Below, piece by piece: positions 44,092 to 53,585 of a stretch of DNA of 64,000 nt. Source of the stretch: Thermodesulfobacteriota bacterium (GTDB lineage: Bacteria > Desulfobacterota_D > UBA1144 > Nemesobacterales > CSP1-2); assembly GCA_035559815.1 (NCBI GenBank), contig DATMAT010000019.1, forward strand, positions 1 through 64,000, in the 5' to 3' direction. The first letter of the stretch is position 1; each line of letters begins with the position of its first letter. A model generated the notes under the pieces. It saw only the letters and a list, made by a program, of their open reading frames with translations, had not been told where the DNA came from and searched no databases. The position numbers and the translations under genes were made by a program.

Positions 44092-45324
44092 ATGGATTGG
44101 AACAGGGCAAGGGATTTTGGAGCCAAGGGCGGGATAATTTTAATCCTGGTTGTAGCCTTTATTTCCGCCTGCGTTTCAATCCTCAGCTCTTTTTTGTATT
44201 CCTCTCAGTTTCAAGACTATCAAGCCAGAGAAATCGAAAAGCTCTTTGACCAGGGAAGGGAATTTTCCCAGGTGGCAAAGGATATACTCAATGTCAGGTC
44301 GGATGTGGCCTACTTAAAGCTCCTGGATGAGAACGGAATCCTCAAAGAGAGCTTCGGTGGTGAAAGTGGGAAGGGGGTGAAGGAATTCGAGCTCCGCACC
44401 ACCGCTGGGAACACGGTGATGCTGGGGCTTCGGGAGTCCGCGGATAAAAACGTAATCTTCTACTCTGCCCTCTGGAGCTTGCTCATAGGCGGAGCGCTTG
44501 CCGGAATTTGTTTTTTCCTTCTGGCCTTTCTTTCTTCGGACCAGAGCGTTTATCTGGAGAGACTGATTGCCGCCATGAAACGGGTCTCTCGCGGTGATTT
44601 TTCCACTAAGCTCGATGTCGATGAGTCCATGCTCGGCGATGTTACTATGACCAGGTTGTTCGAGGGCTTTAACCAGATGGTTGACTATCTGAAAAAGAAG
44701 GAAGACTCGATTAAAGAGGCCAGGGAGGCTCCGGTATTCCAGCCAACCGTGGTCGTTTCCGAGAGTCGGGAGAAAACAAAGCTCAGAAGGGTGGTTGCCT
44801 TAGTGGCGAAGATATCGGACTTTAAAAACCTCTCCAGCAAGCTGGACTCGGCAGAGTTTACCTCTTTTCTGACCGATTACCGAAGAACTGCCTCTACCAT
44901 AATATCTGATTACGGTGGTGTAGTAGAAGCGCTACTCCAGGATGAAATCGTCGCTCTCTTCAACGTGCCCGATGAGCAGGAGAGGCCGGAGTTGAGGGCA
45001 ATATGCGCGGCGGTAGAAGTGCTGCAACTACTTGCTGGTATGAGCAGGCAGAGAAAGATGGAGGGCAAGGATGCCATAAGCGGTAAGATCGGCATAGATG
45101 AGAAATCCATACCGTTTTACACCGAGTCCATTATTCCCCAGAATGTGAGAGAGGTAATTTCGTTAGCCCGGACAATTTCAGAAGGTGCCCCCCTATGGAA
45201 AGTCATAGTATCGCCCGATGTATATGAGAACGTCAGCAAGTACGTAGAGGTGAATAAGCTCACAGCCCCAAATGGGACCCTATTCTCCATCCTCGCCGTC
45301 GAGGAGGGGGCTGTCCAGTTGTAA
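44092..45324 (+). CDS. Membrane protein with HAMP and degenerate nucleotide-cyclase-like domain
   Basis: The 410 residues show two membrane helices (about 13-37 and 122-147) enclosing a short periplasmic segment. A HAMP domain (about 148-205, SRGDFSTKL) follows, then a class III cyclase homology domain (about 225-400). The domain begins RRVVALVAKISDFKNLSSKL and has GGVVEALLQDEIVALFN, where active enzymes have a metal-binding Asp and G-D-x-x-x-A-x-F. The first metal Asp appears as K-I-S-D, so partial catalytic residues remain. It may be a signalling receptor or inactive cyclase. Confidence 0.7.
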   Translation: MDWNRARDFGAKGGIILILVVAFISACVSILSSFLYSSQFQDYQAREIEKLFDQGREFSQVAKDILNVRSDVAYLKLLDENGILKESFGGESGKGVKEFELRTTAGNTVMLGLRESADKNVIFYSALWSLLIGGALAGICFFLLAFLSSDQSVYLERLIAAMKRVSRGDFSTKLDVDESMLGDVTMTRLFEGFNQMVDYLKKKEDSIKEAREAPVFQPTVVVSESREKTKLRRVVALVAKISDFKNLSSKLDSAEFTSFLTDYRRTASTIISDYGGVVEALLQDEIVALFNVPDEQERPELRAICAAVEVLQLLAGMSRQRKMEGKDAISGKIGIDEKSIPFYTESIIPQNVREVISLARTISEGAPLWKVIVSPDVYENVSKYVEVNKLTAPNGTLFSILAVEEGAVQL

Positions 45325-45485
45325 TTACGCACAATAGACCTTCCTATTTTATTCGGTAAGACATCTTTTTTCGTTCCATTATGTCGAGTTGGGGTTTTTG
45401 AACCTTTTCTTTTTGAGTGTTAAAATCTATTGTTTATGTCAGTGCCGGTATTATGACATAAAATATATCGACCTGCGCTTTTAGG

Positions 45486-46547
45486 ATGAGTTCAACCATG
45501 GAGAGTATAAATCTTAAGGACCTAAGTCCCGATGAACTGGAGGGTTTTGTAGCCAATCTGGGAGAGAAGTCATATCGTGCCCGGCAGTTGGGAAAGTGGA
45601 TGTATCAAAAAAGGACGACTTCATTCGACGATATGACCGACCTGCCCAAGGACTTCAGGCAAACCCTCGCCCAAGCGGCCTTTATATCTTCTCTCCGCCT
45701 GATCGAAGAGCGGGTTTCCCGGGACGGCACCAAAAAGTATCTCTTTGAGCTTTCCGATGGGAACCGGGTAGAAAGCGTATTAATTCCGGATGGAAAGAGG
45801 TCTACGCTTTGTATCTCTTCTCAGGTTGGGTGCGCTCTTGGTTGCACTTTTTGCCTTACCGGAAGAGTGGGGAGGATAAGGAATCTCAAGCCCTCCGAGA
45901 TATTAGACCAGTTTCTCCAGGTGAGCGGTCTCAACCACGAACCGGTTACCAACATAGTTTTCATGGGTATGGGCGAGCCTCTAGACAACCTGGAAAGTAC
46001 GGTAAGAGCATTGCAAACATTCACCCATCCCGATTACATCGGATTTTCTTCAAAGAAGATTACGGTATCTACTTCCGGCTTGGTTCCCAAGATCAGGGAG
46101 CTAGGAGAAAGAATCTCGGTAAACCTATCCGTCTCGCTAAACGCACCCAAGGATGAGTTGAGGGATAAGATCATGCCCATAAACAGAAAATACCCCATAA
46201 ATAAGCTTCTCGAAGAGGTAAAGAGGTTTCCCGTGCCCAATAGGAAGCTTTTGACCTTCGAGTACGTTCTGCTCAAGGGCATAAACGACTCGGACCGGGA
46301 TGCCAGAGAGCTAGGCGAATTGCTGAAGGGGATTAGGTGCAAGGTAAATTTGATCCCGTTTAATGAAGCCCCTCCGCTTTCCTATGAATCTCCCTCGGAG
46401 GAGAGGGTATTTCAGTTTCAGCGAATTTTAATAGCATATGGGCTCGACGTAAGGATAAGGAAGAACCGCGGCCGGGATATACTCGGTGCTTGCGGGCAGC
46501 TTGCGGCGACTTATCCAGTCGAGAAGGTGGCTAAACACTCAAGGTAG
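45486..46547 (+). CDS. rlmN: 23S rRNA (adenine2503-C2)/tRNA methyltransferase RlmN
   Basis: The 353-residue radical SAM enzyme has C116-x3-C120-x2-C123 in GCALGCTFC and C109 upstream. The methyl-carrying Cys is in DILGACGQLA near residue 337. GMGEPLDN and LSVSLNAP are also standard. It methylates A2503 of 23S rRNA and A37 of some tRNAs. Normal length. Confidence 0.95.
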   Translation: MSSTMESINLKDLSPDELEGFVANLGEKSYRARQLGKWMYQKRTTSFDDMTDLPKDFRQTLAQAAFISSLRLIEERVSRDGTKKYLFELSDGNRVESVLIPDGKRSTLCISSQVGCALGCTFCLTGRVGRIRNLKPSEILDQFLQVSGLNHEPVTNIVFMGMGEPLDNLESTVRALQTFTHPDYIGFSSKKITVSTSGLVPKIRELGERISVNLSVSLNAPKDELRDKIMPINRKYPINKLLEEVKRFPVPNRKLLTFEYVLLKGINDSDRDARELGELLKGIRCKVNLIPFNEAPPLSYESPSEERVFQFQRILIAYGLDVRIRKNRGRDILGACGQLAATYPVEKVAKHSR

Positions 46548-46584
46548 GGCGAGTTAATATGAATGGAGGTAAGTAATATATAAA

Positions 46585-46645
46585 GGACGCAAGATGCATG
46601 ATGCACGAATAAATAACATGAGTCACGCATCATACATCGTTTGAA
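46585..46645. repeat. ATGCATGATGCACGA-type dispersed repeat
   Basis: GCAAGATGCATGATGCACG and GTCACGCATCATACATCG form a loose inverted repeat. Words match 53478-53585 and the repeat that codes the start of the 19270-20124 protein. Confidence 0.5.
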
Positions 46646-46722
46646 TGAGCTCACGACGAAGTCTTGAATCGCCCGTTCGTGTGAATATGTTGATTAATGG
46701 GTAAAAATTCGACGAGACTAAA

Positions 46723-49356
46723 ATGAAAGGTTCGGAAGTAAGGCAAAAATTTCTTGATTACTTTGAGGAAAGGGGACACACCGTCGTCAAAAGCTCCTCC
46801 TTAATACCCAAGAATGACCCGACTCTGCTATTCACGAACGCCGGGATGGTGCAGTTTAAGGATGTGTTCCTGGGGTTTGACATCCGCCCGTATAAAAGGG
46901 CTACATCGTGCCAAAAGTGCGTCCGAGCCGGGGGCAAGCACAACGACCTGGAGAACGTCGGATACACTGCCCGGCACCATACCTTCTTCGAGATGCTGGG
47001 CAATTTCTCTTTCGGAGATTATTTTAAGAGGGAAGCGATCAAGTTCGGGTGGGAGCTGATTACTAAGATGTATAAACTCCCCGAGGACAGGCTCTACGTC
47101 ACCGTCTTCAGGGACGATGATGAAGCATTCGATTTATGGAGTGATGAAATCGGACTCTCCCAGGACCGCATTTTTCGTATGGGAGAGAAAGACAATTTCT
47201 GGGCGATGGGCGATACCGGTCCCTGTGGACCGTGCTCCGAGATCATAATCGACCAGGGTGAATCCTTCGGCTGCGGGAAACCAACCTGTACCGTCGGCTG
47301 TGACTGCGACCGTTATCTTGAACTCTGGAACCTGGTTTTCATGCAGTTTGAGAGGGATTCATCGGGTAAGCTGTCGCCGCTTCCCAATCCGAGCATAGAC
47401 ACCGGAATGGGGCTGGAAAGGGTTACGGCAGTTCTTCAGGGAGTCAGGAGCAATTATGAGACCGACCTCCTTCGCCCGATCATAGCCCGGGTTGAAGAGA
47501 TATCGGATAAAGCTTATGGCAAGGATGCTTCATCCGACGTATCTATGAGGGTAATGGCAGACCACGCCCGCGCTGTAACCTTCTTGATCTCGGACGGAGT
47601 AATCCCTTCAAACGAGGGCCGGGGGTACGTGCTCAGAAGGATATTAAGACGCGCAGTACGCCATGCCCGGATGCTTGGTATCAAAGAGCCCTGCCTGTTT
47701 AATCTGGCCTACAGGGTAAAGGAATTGATGGAAGATGCCTACCCGGAGATTAGAGAGAGGCTTAGTTTTGTCGTGGATGTGGTCAAGAATGAAGAAGAGA
47801 GGTTTTTTGAGACGATTGACCGGGGATTGGAGCTCTTAAATGTGGAGATTGAAAAGCATAAGGGGGAGAGAATCCTACCCGGCGACGTGGTCTTTAGGCT
47901 TTATGATACCTTTGGTTTTCCGGTGGACTTAACCCAGGATATAACCAGGGAAAGCGGGCTTGAGCTCGACTATGCCGGGTTTGAGAAGGAGATGGAGAGA
48001 CAGAGGGAACGGTCAAGATTGGCTTGGAAGGGTTCGGGTGACGAGGAGTTACTGCCGTTATACAAGGAGTTCATCTCCGGAGGGCTTGTGGTGAGCTTCA
48101 CCGGCTACGATAAAACCAGCGATAGGGGCAGGGTTACTGCAATCATAAGCCAAGGAAGGCTTGTCGATAGCGCCAGTGAGGGCGACAGTGTAGAGCTTAT
48201 AACCGATAAAACCCCATTTTACGGGGAGTCCGGAGGCCAGGTGGGGGATAAGGGAATCATAGAAGGCGAGTCCGGTGTGGTCGAGGTTGTCGATACCAAG
48301 AAGCCTTTTCCCAACTTTATAGTTCATCATGGGGTTATCAAAAAGGGAACGCTCTGGGTTGGAGACATGGTAGAGCTTCGAGTAGATGAAGGGCAAAGAT
48401 ACGGTGCTAAAACCCATCATACCACCACCCACATACTCCATGCCGTGTTGAGGGAGGTTCTTGGAACCCATGTTAGACAGGCCGGGTCCTTGGTAGCGCC
48501 GGAGAGGCTGAGGTTCGATTTTACTCACTTCTCGTCAGTCGACAACAAGACCATTCGCAAGATGGAGGAAATCATAAACGAGAGGGTCAGGTGGGATGAC
48601 CAAGTGATCATCCAGACGGATGTTCCTTATGACCAGGCAATAAAGAGCGGGGCGATGGCCATCTTTGAGGAGAAATATGGAGACAGAGTCAGGGTGGTGA
48701 ATATCGGCGATTACAGCAAGGAGTTGTGTGGCGGGACCCATTTGCATACGACTGGAGAAGCGGGTCTTTTCAAAATCGTGACCGAGACAGCTTCATCCGC
48801 CGGGGTCAGAAGAATAGAGGCTCTAGCCGGGGAATCCGCCTGGAGATTCCTGAAAAAGCAGGAAGAAACACTTATCGAGGCTTCTAACCTTTTACGGGTA
48901 CCTCAGTCCGAGTTGGTCTCCAGGTTGAAGAAGATGGTTGAAGAAAATGAGAGGCTCAAGAGAGAACTCGAATCATTCAAAAGCAGGGCCATGACCGAGA
49001 AGGCAAAAGAACTCATCGACAGCGTGAGGGAGGTAAACGGCATAAGGGTTCTTTCCGTCGATGTCGGAGAGGCCGGCCCGGATGAACTCAGAAAGGTCTG
49101 GGATGACATAAAGACTGAACTCAGCTCTGGTCTTGCTGTTCTCGGAGGCAAGAGCGACGGAAAGGCCTTCCTTCTGGTCGGTGTCACGAAGGATTTGAGC
49201 AAAAGATTTCACGCCGGGAAAATGGTCAAGGAGCTGGCATCATACATTGGCGGAGGAGGCGGGGGAAAGCCGGATATGGCACAGGCTGGCGGAAATAAAC
49301 CGGAGAATCTAGATAAAGCGCTTAAGAAGGCCTATGAAATCGTTAGCAGCACTTAG
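46723..49356 (+). CDS. alaS: Alanine-tRNA ligase
   Basis: The 877-residue enzyme begins MKGSEVRQKFLDYFEERGHT. It has class II motifs (TSCQKCVRAGGKHNDLE, HHTFFEMLGNFSFGDYF, PNPSIDTGMGLER), the editing-domain zinc ligands H-x3-H (HHTTTHILHA) with CGGTH, and the C-terminal glycine-rich GGGGGGKPDMAQAGG. All domains are complete. It charges tRNA-Ala and clears mischarged Ser and Gly. Confidence 0.97.
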   Translation: MKGSEVRQKFLDYFEERGHTVVKSSSLIPKNDPTLLFTNAGMVQFKDVFLGFDIRPYKRATSCQKCVRAGGKHNDLENVGYTARHHTFFEMLGNFSFGDYFKREAIKFGWELITKMYKLPEDRLYVTVFRDDDEAFDLWSDEIGLSQDRIFRMGEKDNFWAMGDTGPCGPCSEIIIDQGESFGCGKPTCTVGCDCDRYLELWNLVFMQFERDSSGKLSPLPNPSIDTGMGLERVTAVLQGVRSNYETDLLRPIIARVEEISDKAYGKDASSDVSMRVMADHARAVTFLISDGVIPSNEGRGYVLRRILRRAVRHARMLGIKEPCLFNLAYRVKELMEDAYPEIRERLSFVVDVVKNEEERFFETIDRGLELLNVEIEKHKGERILPGDVVFRLYDTFGFPVDLTQDITRESGLELDYAGFEKEMERQRERSRLAWKGSGDEELLPLYKEFISGGLVVSFTGYDKTSDRGRVTAIISQGRLVDSASEGDSVELITDKTPFYGESGGQVGDKGIIEGESGVVEVVDTKKPFPNFIVHHGVIKKGTLWVGDMVELRVDEGQRYGAKTHHTTTHILHAVLREVLGTHVRQAGSLVAPERLRFDFTHFSSVDNKTIRKMEEIINERVRWDDQVIIQTDVPYDQAIKSGAMAIFEEKYGDRVRVVNIGDYSKELCGGTHLHTTGEAGLFKIVTETASSAGVRRIEALAGESAWRFLKKQEETLIEASNLLRVPQSELVSRLKKMVEENERLKRELESFKSRAMTEKAKELIDSVREVNGIRVLSVDVGEAGPDELRKVWDDIKTELSSGLAVLGGKSDGKAFLLVGVTKDLSKRFHAGKMVKELASYIGGGGGGKPDMAQAGGNKPENLDKALKKAYEIVSST

Positions 49357-49379
49357 CTTTTCTACGAAAAGGAAAAGCT
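49355..49379. terminator. Hairpin between convergent alaS and rpoH
   Basis: AGCTTTTC (49355-49362) and GAAAAGCT (49372-49379) form an eight-base stem overlapping both gene ends. It lacks a clear T-run, so termination strength is uncertain. Confidence 0.4.
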
Positions 49380-50275
49380 TATCTGCTGATTCCCTTCTTC
49401 TCCAATACATGCTTTATCTTCTTCAAAGCGGCATTCTCGATCTGTCTAACCCGTTCTCGGGAGAGGTTCAGTTTTGTGCCCAGTTCCTCGAGAGTTAGAG
49501 GATTATCTCGGAGAATTCTATTCTCTATTATGAAGCGTTCTCTGTCTTTGAGGGATTTCAAGGCGGTCTCAAGCTCGCTTTTAACCTTTTCTTCCTCTTC
49601 CGCTTTGGTAATTATCTCTTCCTGGTTTGATACTTCATCTACCAGGAAATCAAGGTGAGTTGTATCCACGCTATTGTTGAGTTCGGTATTAAGAGAAAGG
49701 TCCTTGCCTCCCATTCTCTGCTCCATTTCTACCACGGCCTCGTCGGAGACGCCGAGTTCCTCGGCCAGATTTTTATAATCCTCGGGGGTTAGATTTTCAT
49801 CGGTAATATCCATCTTCTGTTTTGTGGAACGAAGCTTATAAAACAGTTTTCTCTGCGCCTGTGTTGTTCCAATCTTAACCAGGCTCCAAGTCCTGATTAT
49901 GTAGTTATGGATGTAAGCCCTTATCCACCAGACGGCGTAGGAAATAAGGCGGTAGCCCTTAGTGGGGTCAAACCTCTTCACTGCCTGCATCAATCCTACA
50001 TTCCCTTCCTGAATCAAGTCCATGGGGTTAAGCCCGTAGTTTTTATACTCATTGGCAATCTTCACCACAAACCTTAGATTTGAGGTTATGAGCTTACGAG
50101 CGGCCTTTAAATCCCCATTCTTTTTATACCGCATGGCCAGCTTATATTCCTCTTCCCGGCTGAGAATGGGATAATTGCTTATCTCGGCCAGATAGCGCTC
50201 CATGGATGTAGTCGGAGCAGGAAGTGCTTTATTAAAATATTCTTTTTCCTTTTTATCCTCGTCTGTCATTTTCAA
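49379..50275 (-). CDS. rpoH: RNA polymerase sigma factor, RpoH-type (heat shock)
   Basis: The 298 residues show sigma region 2 (about 60-130, NLRFVVKIANEYKNYGL and DLIQEGNVGLMQAVKRFDP..YAVWWIR). A region 4 helix-turn-helix (TLEELGTKLNLSRERVRQIE) closes the protein. QRKLFYKLR (141-149) is the RpoH box that separates this group from RpoD and RpoS; it contacts core and DnaK-based control. A -35/-10 pair (50347-50352, 50324-50329) lies upstream. Confidence 0.85.
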   Translation of the reverse strand: MKMTDEDKKEKEYFNKALPAPTTSMERYLAEISNYPILSREEEYKLAMRYKKNGDLKAARKLITSNLRFVVKIANEYKNYGLNPMDLIQEGNVGLMQAVKRFDPTKGYRLISYAVWWIRAYIHNYIIRTWSLVKIGTTQAQRKLFYKLRSTKQKMDITDENLTPEDYKNLAEELGVSDEAVVEMEQRMGGKDLSLNTELNNSVDTTHLDFLVDEVSNQEEIITKAEEEEKVKSELETALKSLKDRERFIIENRILRDNPLTLEELGTKLNLSRERVRQIENAALKKIKHVLEKKGISR

Positions 50276-50323
50276 CCCTAAATTCCAAGCCTGGTCTATT
50301 ACGCTTAGCGTTAATAATTAATT

Positions 50324-50352
50324 ATACTATCCAACTAAGCCCCCCTATTCAA
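50324..50352 (-). promoter_or_regulatory. Promoter of the rpoH-type gene
   Basis: Leftward TTGAAT (50347-50352), 17-base spacer, TAGTAT (50324-50329), with TATAAT overlapping three bases further on. Confidence 0.45.
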
Positions 50353-50510
50353 CATTGATGAAGGGTGAGGGCTAAGGATTCAGGACCAAACTCACTTTTC
50401 CCCGTTTTTATTCGATTTTTCTCATATATGATGTTAAGCTGTTAAAATAAGGGTTTTAGTATGTCGATCAAGGCAAGCTTTTGTGAATAAAAGTTTAAGG
50501 GAGGTAGTAG

Positions 50511-50933
50511 ATGACGGATAAAGTGGTAGAAGCAGGAGATACCGTAAAATTTAGCTTTGTGGGAAAGTTTGAAGACGGTTCCGTCTTTGATACATCGGAT
50601 AAGCCGATATCGGTGGAGATTGGGACCGGTAAGCTCATAAAAGGGCTTGATAAGGAGATCATGGGAATGAAGGAAGGCCAGGAGAAAAAAGTGATGGTAT
50701 CTCCTGAGGAGGGTTATGGCGAGGAAAATCCCAAGCTCGTAGGGGTGATTCCTTCTGAGGTTTTCAGGAAAAACAACATCGAGCCGGAAGTAGGAATGGT
50801 GCTCAAAACCCCGCAGGGCAACTGTCACGTGACCGCGGTCTCCGGTGATGACATAGAGGTCAACTTCAATCACCCACTGGCCGGGAGAAATTTAATATTT
50901 GATATCAAGATTGAGGAGATAATAAAGAAATAA
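50511..50933 (+). CDS. FKBP-type peptidyl-prolyl isomerase, SlyD-like
   Basis: The 140 residues have VKFSFVGKFEDGSVFDTSD, then an IF insert (about 72-120) with PEEGYGEENPKLV and VNFNHPLAGRNLIFDIKI. This is the SlyD arrangement of an FKBP fold with a chaperone insert. The histidine- and cysteine-rich tail of E. coli SlyD is absent, so nickel supply is not implied. Cytoplasmic folding helper. GGGAGGTAGTAG precedes the ATG. Confidence 0.88.
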   Translation: MTDKVVEAGDTVKFSFVGKFEDGSVFDTSDKPISVEIGTGKLIKGLDKEIMGMKEGQEKKVMVSPEEGYGEENPKLVGVIPSEVFRKNNIEPEVGMVLKTPQGNCHVTAVSGDDIEVNFNHPLAGRNLIFDIKIEEIIKK

Positions 50934-50980
50934 AACTTTTCTCTGGACAAAGAGGGGATGGGCCAAAGAGCAAAAATTTG

Positions 50981-51008
50981 TTGATATCAGGCGGCTAGCT
51001 TTTATAAT
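50981..51008 (+). promoter_or_regulatory. Promoter of the DUF4126 gene
   Basis: TTGATA (50981-50986), 16-base spacer, TATAAT (51003-51008), 20 bases before the coding start. Confidence 0.55.
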
Positions 51009-51028
51009 TTAAAGGGGTGCACGGATAG

Positions 51029-51637
51029 ATGGATACTTTGCTAAGTATATGCATTGGAGTTGGGTTAAGCGCCGCATGCGGGTTTCGGATCTTTATGCCG
51101 CTTTTGATAATGAGCATCGCCTCTCTCTCTGGCCATCTTACTCTGGCTCCAGGCTTTGAGTGGATTGGGACATATGAAGCGCTGGGAGCTTTTGCCGTAG
51201 CTTCATTCCTGGAGATTTCCGCCTATTATATTCCATGGGTTGACAACCTGCTGGATTCGGTTGCCGTGCCGGCGGCAACAATTGCCGGGACGGTGGTGAT
51301 GGCTTCTTCGGTCTCGGAGATGAGTCCGTTGCTACAGTGGGCACTTGCCGTAATCGTGGGCGGAGGGGTTGCCGGGACTATTCAGGGATTCACCACTATA
51401 ACCAGGGTGGCTTCTACTGCTACGACCGGTGGTTTGGGAAATTTCGTGGTCTCCACCGCTGAGGCGGGCAGCTCAATTTTCCTCTCTATTCTGGCGATCT
51501 TTTTGCCCGCTATTGCAGCGCTAGCAGTTCTGGGGGTTCTCTATTTTGCGCTAAAAAAGATAGTAGGCTGGTTCATCGGAAGGAAGAGTCTTAAGTCATA
51601 TCAGCGTAGTGAAACTACCTCTCCATCTCTTAATTAA
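51029..51637 (+). CDS. DUF4126 membrane protein
   Basis: The 202 residues have four or five hydrophobic segments and the family-specific text ISIC..GFRIFMPLLIMSIAS, EWIGTYEALGAFAVASFLEI and AYYIPWVDNLLDSVAVPAA. They match the DUF4126 inner-membrane family, which has no assigned function. Glycine-rich helix segments and a basic C-terminus are typical. Confidence 0.82.
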   Translation: MDTLLSICIGVGLSAACGFRIFMPLLIMSIASLSGHLTLAPGFEWIGTYEALGAFAVASFLEISAYYIPWVDNLLDSVAVPAATIAGTVVMASSVSEMSPLLQWALAVIVGGGVAGTIQGFTTITRVASTATTGGLGNFVVSTAEAGSSIFLSILAIFLPAIAALAVLGVLYFALKKIVGWFIGRKSLKSYQRSETTSPSLN

Positions 51638-51642
51638 TAACC

Positions 51643-51700
51643 TTCCTCACCCTTCGTCGTAGTCTATCCTGAGAAAAGCCGAAGGACTCAGGGTGAAGGG
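51643..51700. repeat. CCTTCGT/CTCAGG-type palindromic repeat
   Basis: CCTCACCCTTCGTCG and CCGAAGGACTCAGGGTGAAGG are complementary halves of an imperfect hairpin following the DUF4126 gene. Same word family as 11225 and 20350. Confidence 0.55.
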
Positions 51701-51824
51701 ATTTTAATGTGAGCTTTTCCCCCTTCATGGTGAGCCTTTCGGCTACTCTCAAGATAAACGGAGTTGAACCATGAGCGCATCGTCAGGACCAGGACAGGCT
51801 TCCCCTGTAAGGGGCGAAGGGATA

Positions 51825-51875
51825 ATTGTCGTCATTGCCGCTTTGTTTTGGCGGCGAAGCAATCTCCTATTTCGG
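51825..51875. repeat. GCGAAGCAATCTC-type intergenic repeat
   Basis: ATTGTCGTCATTGCCGC then GGCGGCGAAGCAATCTCC form an imperfect palindrome similar to 4905-4985. Confidence 0.45.
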
Positions 51876-51987
51876 ACAAGTTTGCATTCTTTCGTAGATT
51901 CAGAAGGGGTATCCGCCGAATTGATTTGTGGAAGAGCTAGAATGGTAAACCACAAGTAATCAACCGGATTTATATTAGCTATATGAG

Positions 51988-53397
51988 CTAGCCTATTTGT
52001 TTTATCAGTTTTTCTGCGGCCATTTCGCCGGAATGAACACAATCAGGGAGGCCAACCCCATAGTAGGCACCTCCGGCCAGGGCCAGACCTGGATATTTAT
52101 CCACGCGGTTAAAGATTCGAGATACAAGCTCAAGATGACCTACATGGTATTGAGGCATTGAATTAGGATAACGTCGTAAAGATTCAAATACTGGGTCACC
52201 CTTAATTTGGAGTAATCGAGATAGCTCCTCATGCACTATCTCGGTCAGCAGGGCATCATCCCGCTCATATATCTCCGGCTGAATAGCGCCGCCGAGAAAG
52301 CATCTCAGTAGAGCAAACCCTTCCGGGGCACGTCCGGGAAATTTCACGCTGCTGAACGAGCAGGCTATTATGGAGCGCCCTTCCACTGCCGGCACCACAA
52401 ATCCAAAACCATTTAATGGATGCAATATGTCTTTTCGCCTGTAGGCCATGTTGATTACGACGGAGGAGGCAAATTGAATCCCGGAGAGGTCCTCGGAGAG
52501 GGATCGATCAAAGCCCTTTACTAATTTTGATGCAAGGTTTGATGCTGCTGCGATGATAACCGCATCTGCGGAAAAGCCTTCTCCTTGGTCGGTTGTTACA
52601 TGCCAATTACCATCCTTAAACTCCAAGTCTTTTACCTGCTTGGCTAGTTTTATCACCCCTTCGGGCAGATGCGAGGTGATGCTGTTGACCAGGGTTTCCA
52701 TGCCGTCTCTTAAAGACATAAACAAGCTGTAACGGGCGCCGCTATCAGCTCTTTTTAGTTTTTTTGCCTTTTGTTGTTCATGGAGCATCGCCCTGATTAT
52801 ACTTCCGTGCTCTACTTCCATCTCCAAAAAGCGGGGCATTGTAGCGCGCATACTGAGCTTCTCCGGGTCGGCGGTGTAGATCCCACCAATCATCGGTTGA
52901 GCAAGGCGCTCTAGGGCCTCCCGTCCCAACCTGCGGATGACAAACGAAGCGAGGCTTTCATCGTCTTTATGCGTTTTGGCCGGGATAACCAGGTCCATAA
53001 GCATGCGCAGCTTCCCATGCCAAGAGAAGAGGGGTGATGTTAGGAACGGTTTGAATTGGGTGGGTGCTATCATAAAAAGGCCGTCCGGTATGGGAATTAA
53101 CTCCCCGCTCCTAACGACGAAAGTGCGACGGTTTTTATCGTCGGTATTAATCAGTTGTGATTCCAGACCGAGCCGCCTGCACAAATCAAACGCCCAGGGT
53201 TTGGTGGTTATGAAAGAGTCGGGACCTTCTTCTATCAGGAACCCGTCTTTATTTTTTGTGGCTATGACACCGCCAACTCGTTCTCTAGCCTCGAGGAGAA
53301 CTACGTCAAGAGATAGTTTTTTCTCGGAACCCAACTCAACTAGGCGATGTGCCGCGCTTAAACCGGCTATACCCCCGCCGATGACTATGATGCGCAT
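51988..53397 (-). CDS. hemY: Protoporphyrinogen/coproporphyrinogen oxidase HemY (HemG)
   Basis: The 469-residue FAD enzyme starts with IVIGGGIAGLSAAHRL and has LLEARERVGGVIATK, GPDSFITTKP and a closing ALAGGAYYGVGLPDCVHSG. The layout is that of the HemG/HemY oxygen-dependent protoporphyrinogen oxidase family, though members may prefer coproporphyrinogen III. It is the last gene of the haem operon. Confidence 0.93.
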   Translation of the reverse strand: MRIIVIGGGIAGLSAAHRLVELGSEKKLSLDVVLLEARERVGGVIATKNKDGFLIEEGPDSFITTKPWAFDLCRRLGLESQLINTDDKNRRTFVVRSGELIPIPDGLFMIAPTQFKPFLTSPLFSWHGKLRMLMDLVIPAKTHKDDESLASFVIRRLGREALERLAQPMIGGIYTADPEKLSMRATMPRFLEMEVEHGSIIRAMLHEQQKAKKLKRADSGARYSLFMSLRDGMETLVNSITSHLPEGVIKLAKQVKDLEFKDGNWHVTTDQGEGFSADAVIIAAASNLASKLVKGFDRSLSEDLSGIQFASSVVINMAYRRKDILHPLNGFGFVVPAVEGRSIIACSFSSVKFPGRAPEGFALLRCFLGGAIQPEIYERDDALLTEIVHEELSRLLQIKGDPVFESLRRYPNSMPQYHVGHLELVSRIFNRVDKYPGLALAGGAYYGVGLPDCVHSGEMAAEKLIKQIG

Positions 53398-53474
53398 GTA
53401 TTTATATATTTAGCCATAAATTTATACCGGGAGATAGTCTTAAGCCGTCTCATGAGGTAAACGTGAACTATGGA

Positions 53475-53585
53475 ATGAGATGATGCATGATACACGATCC
53501 ATGACCCATTATGCATGATTCAAGATGCACGATATTTTTGTGTGTTTTATCCTGCATCCTGCATCCTGTATACTGCATCTTGTTT
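53475..53585. repeat. GATGCATGATACACGATCC-type repeat entering the hemH end
   Basis: The words CATGATACACGATCC, ATGCATGATTCAAGATGCACG and CATCCTGCATCCTGTATACTG make a long array of related short units. Its right part codes the last residues of HemH (QDAVYRMQDAG). Confidence 0.6.

Noticed and set aside
51771-51959. 62-codon ORF upstream of hemY's end
   Set aside because: Overlaps an intergenic repeat; no coding features.
53475-53585. Possible CRISPR-like or tandem array
   Set aside because: Units are short, unequal and lack spacers. It is a degenerate dispersed repeat.
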